A model generated the notes under the pieces. That model was not told the DNA's origin and did no database searches. It saw only the letters and a program-made list of their open reading frames with translations. From Hellea sp. (GTDB taxonomy: Bacteria > Pseudomonadota > Alphaproteobacteria > Caulobacterales > Maricaulaceae): DNA of 42,267 nt. The stretch is taken from assembly GCA_020630275.1 (NCBI GenBank), contig JAHDBU010000002.1, forward strand, positions 18,708 to 60,974, given 5' to 3'. A program made the translations under genes and the position numbers. Below, piece by piece: positions 41,008 through 42,267 of this stretch (position 1 is its first letter; each line of letters opens with the position of its first letter).

Positions 41008-41916
41008 ATGTTCATGGGAATACCTTTTGTCAAAAATTTTGATTTTGAATATGGGCGCTGCGACTCTCTCAGCCCGTTGATTGACCGAGTCGTCGCCGAT
41101 AATCCGGGCCCGTTTACTTATACCGGCACGGGCGTATACATAGTTGGGGACAAAAATGTTGCCGTCATCGACCCAGGCCCTGCGACACCGAAACATCAGC
41201 AAGCCCTTAAGGAAGCCCTGGAGGGCCGCCGCGTTACCCATGTCCTGGTGACACATCATCATATTGATCATTCCCCAATGGCCGCGCCCTTAGCCAAGGA
41301 ACATGGCTGTCAGGTTTATGGTTATGGCTTGCAGGCCCGGCCGCCAGAGGGCGGGGAAGTCCGCTTAGAGGCCGGCGACGATTTGGGCTTTAAACCTGAC
41401 GTAGAAATTTGCAACGGCTTGAAAATCAACGGTGACGGCTGGACCATCGAGGCTATTCATACACCCGGACACACCTCCAATCATATGTGTTATGCATTGC
41501 ATGAAGAAAACGTGCTGTTTTCCGGTGATCATATTATGGGCTGGTCAACCAGTGTCGTCAGCCCGCCAGACGGACATATGGGCGATTATCTGGCCAGCCT
41601 GGACACAATCCTTTCGCGTCAGTTTAATCGCATCATCCCGACGCACGGACCGGTTATCGAAGAACCCCAGGCTTTTGTTCAGGCCTATATTGATCATCGC
41701 TTGGAACGGGAGCGTCAGATTTGTGAGGCCTTGGAGAGCGGGCTAACCCTGATTTCTGATATTGTCGCCAAGCTTTATGTGGACGTGGACAAGCGCCTCC
41801 ACCCGGCGGCGGCGCATAGTGTTCTTGCTCATATCATTCGTTTGCGTGAAATTGGCAAAATCGAAGGCGACGGCCCTGACGGTCTCAAAACACCTTACCG
41901 ACTGACGGCCGCTTAA
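41008..41916 (+). CDS. MBL-fold metallo-hydrolase (LACTB2-like, with winged-helix tail)
   Basis: 302 residues, no signal peptide. The metal motif HHHIDH (83-88) follows VTHVLVT; then HTPGHTSNHM near 150, SGDHIMGW near 172 and PTHGPVIEEP near 212 complete the site. The last 70 residues (HRLERERQICEALESG, SDIVAKLYVD, AAHSVLAHIIRLREIGKIE) form the small winged-helix domain typical of LACTB2-like hydrolases, some of which act as endoribonucleases; others hydrolyse thioesters. The GFA-family gene overlaps its stop by one base. The start could be ATG at 41008 or 41014. Confidence 0.88.
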   Translation: MFMGIPFVKNFDFEYGRCDSLSPLIDRVVADNPGPFTYTGTGVYIVGDKNVAVIDPGPATPKHQQALKEALEGRRVTHVLVTHHHIDHSPMAAPLAKEHGCQVYGYGLQARPPEGGEVRLEAGDDLGFKPDVEICNGLKINGDGWTIEAIHTPGHTSNHMCYALHEENVLFSGDHIMGWSTSVVSPPDGHMGDYLASLDTILSRQFNRIIPTHGPVIEEPQAFVQAYIDHRLERERQICEALESGLTLISDIVAKLYVDVDKRLHPAAAHSVLAHIIRLREIGKIEGDGPDGLKTPYRLTAA

Positions 41917-42267
41917 TGCCCGATCACAAAGCGACATGTCACTGCGGCAAAGTCCAGATATTCTTTGAGGCCCCGCGAGAGGTTCCTGTCACACTTTGTA
42001 ATTGCTCCATTTGTGCACGATCAGGATATCAGCACGTTTTCGTGCCACAGGAAAAGACCACAATTTTGGGCGACTCCAATTTGAGGACCTATACGTTTGG
42101 AAGTCGAGCCGCGAAGCACTTCTTTTGCCAAACCTGTGGTGTGAAGGCGTTCTATATCCCCAAGTCCCATCCCGAGAGCTATTCCGTCAATTTACGCTGC
42201 GTTGTCGGCAATACATTGAGCGCCTCGGAAACTATCGAGTTTGACGGTCAGAATTGGGAAAAGAATA
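41916..42267 (+). CDS. GFA/CENP-V-family zinc protein, C-terminus cut by window edge
   Basis: Starts with ATG at 41916, overlapping the TAA of the MBL gene by one base, and stays open to the last base: 117 codons. The zinc-binding cysteines of the glutathione-dependent formaldehyde-activating (GFA) family are present: CHC (8, 10), CNCSIC (28, 30, 33) and CQTC (71, 74). FGS before the last pair and the NLRCV segment are typical. Family members react with or bind glutathione adducts; actual activity of most is unproven. It is likely co-translated with the MBL hydrolase. Confidence 0.88.
   Translation, partial: MPDHKATCHCGKVQIFFEAPREVPVTLCNCSICARSGYQHVFVPQEKTTILGDSNLRTYTFGSRAAKHFFCQTCGVKAFYIPKSHPESYSVNLRCVVGNTLSASETIEFDGQNWEKN

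Noticed and set aside
1-42267. CRISPR array, insertion sequence, prophage or integron
   Set aside because: No regularly spaced repeats, transposase or integrase frames, or phage structural genes were seen.

Overview
The window looks like a chromosomal segment of a marine, stalked or budding-type alphaproteobacterium (Hyphomonadaceae / Maricaulales-like). This is inferred from family content, not from a ribosomal marker: a DUF1491 protein, a DUF2336 protein, a PAS_5-domain protein with a CtrA-type box upstream, a MucR/Ros-type regulator, a PleC/DivJ-like histidine kinase, a large TonB-dependent receptor and a TPR/2OG-oxygenase protein. Genes are tightly packed, often overlapping. No insertion sequence, phage or CRISPR array is visible.

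Layout. 1-2254: a glutathione S-transferase cut by the left edge and a lipoprotein metallo-beta-lactamase-fold gene, with two operator-like palindromes at its promoter. 2254-9778: prfC, DUF1491, an orphan BcsB-like surface/periplasmic protein, a membrane histidine kinase, sufE and the PAS_5 protein. 9854-18302 (minus strand): an 11-gene, almost fully overlapping Mrp/Mbh-type cation:proton antiporter operon (E-F-G-MbhD/E-B-C and three NuoL/M/N-like subunits, a small His-rich membrane protein, and a terminal MucR-like regulator). 18429-21893: DUF2336 and oligopeptidase B.

21890-33029 (minus strand): an enlarged TonB energising system. The core operon runs DUF3450, DUF3450, TtpC-like ExbB, ExbB, ExbD, ExbD, TonB, TPR. 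Satellite paralogues lie downstream: a second TonB, two more TPR proteins and a DoxX-type membrane protein. Two satellite genes share a conserved promoter region, and several gene borders of the core operon carry perfect RNA hairpins, two of them with the stop codon in the loop. This block is the best candidate for an under-described system.

33211-42267: tRNA-Gln(TTG), sppA, an AT-rich TPR/2OG-Fe(II) oxygenase gene convergent with a 1030-residue TonB-dependent receptor, a small secreted protein, and a second metallo-hydrolase overlapping a GFA-family (glutathione-related) gene that leaves the right edge.

How the parts may work together (inference): the receptor at 36991 could be energised by the TonB block; the Mrp-like operon would support the ion gradient such transport uses; both ends of the window pair a metallo-beta-lactamase-fold hydrolase with a glutathione-linked protein, as in detoxification modules.
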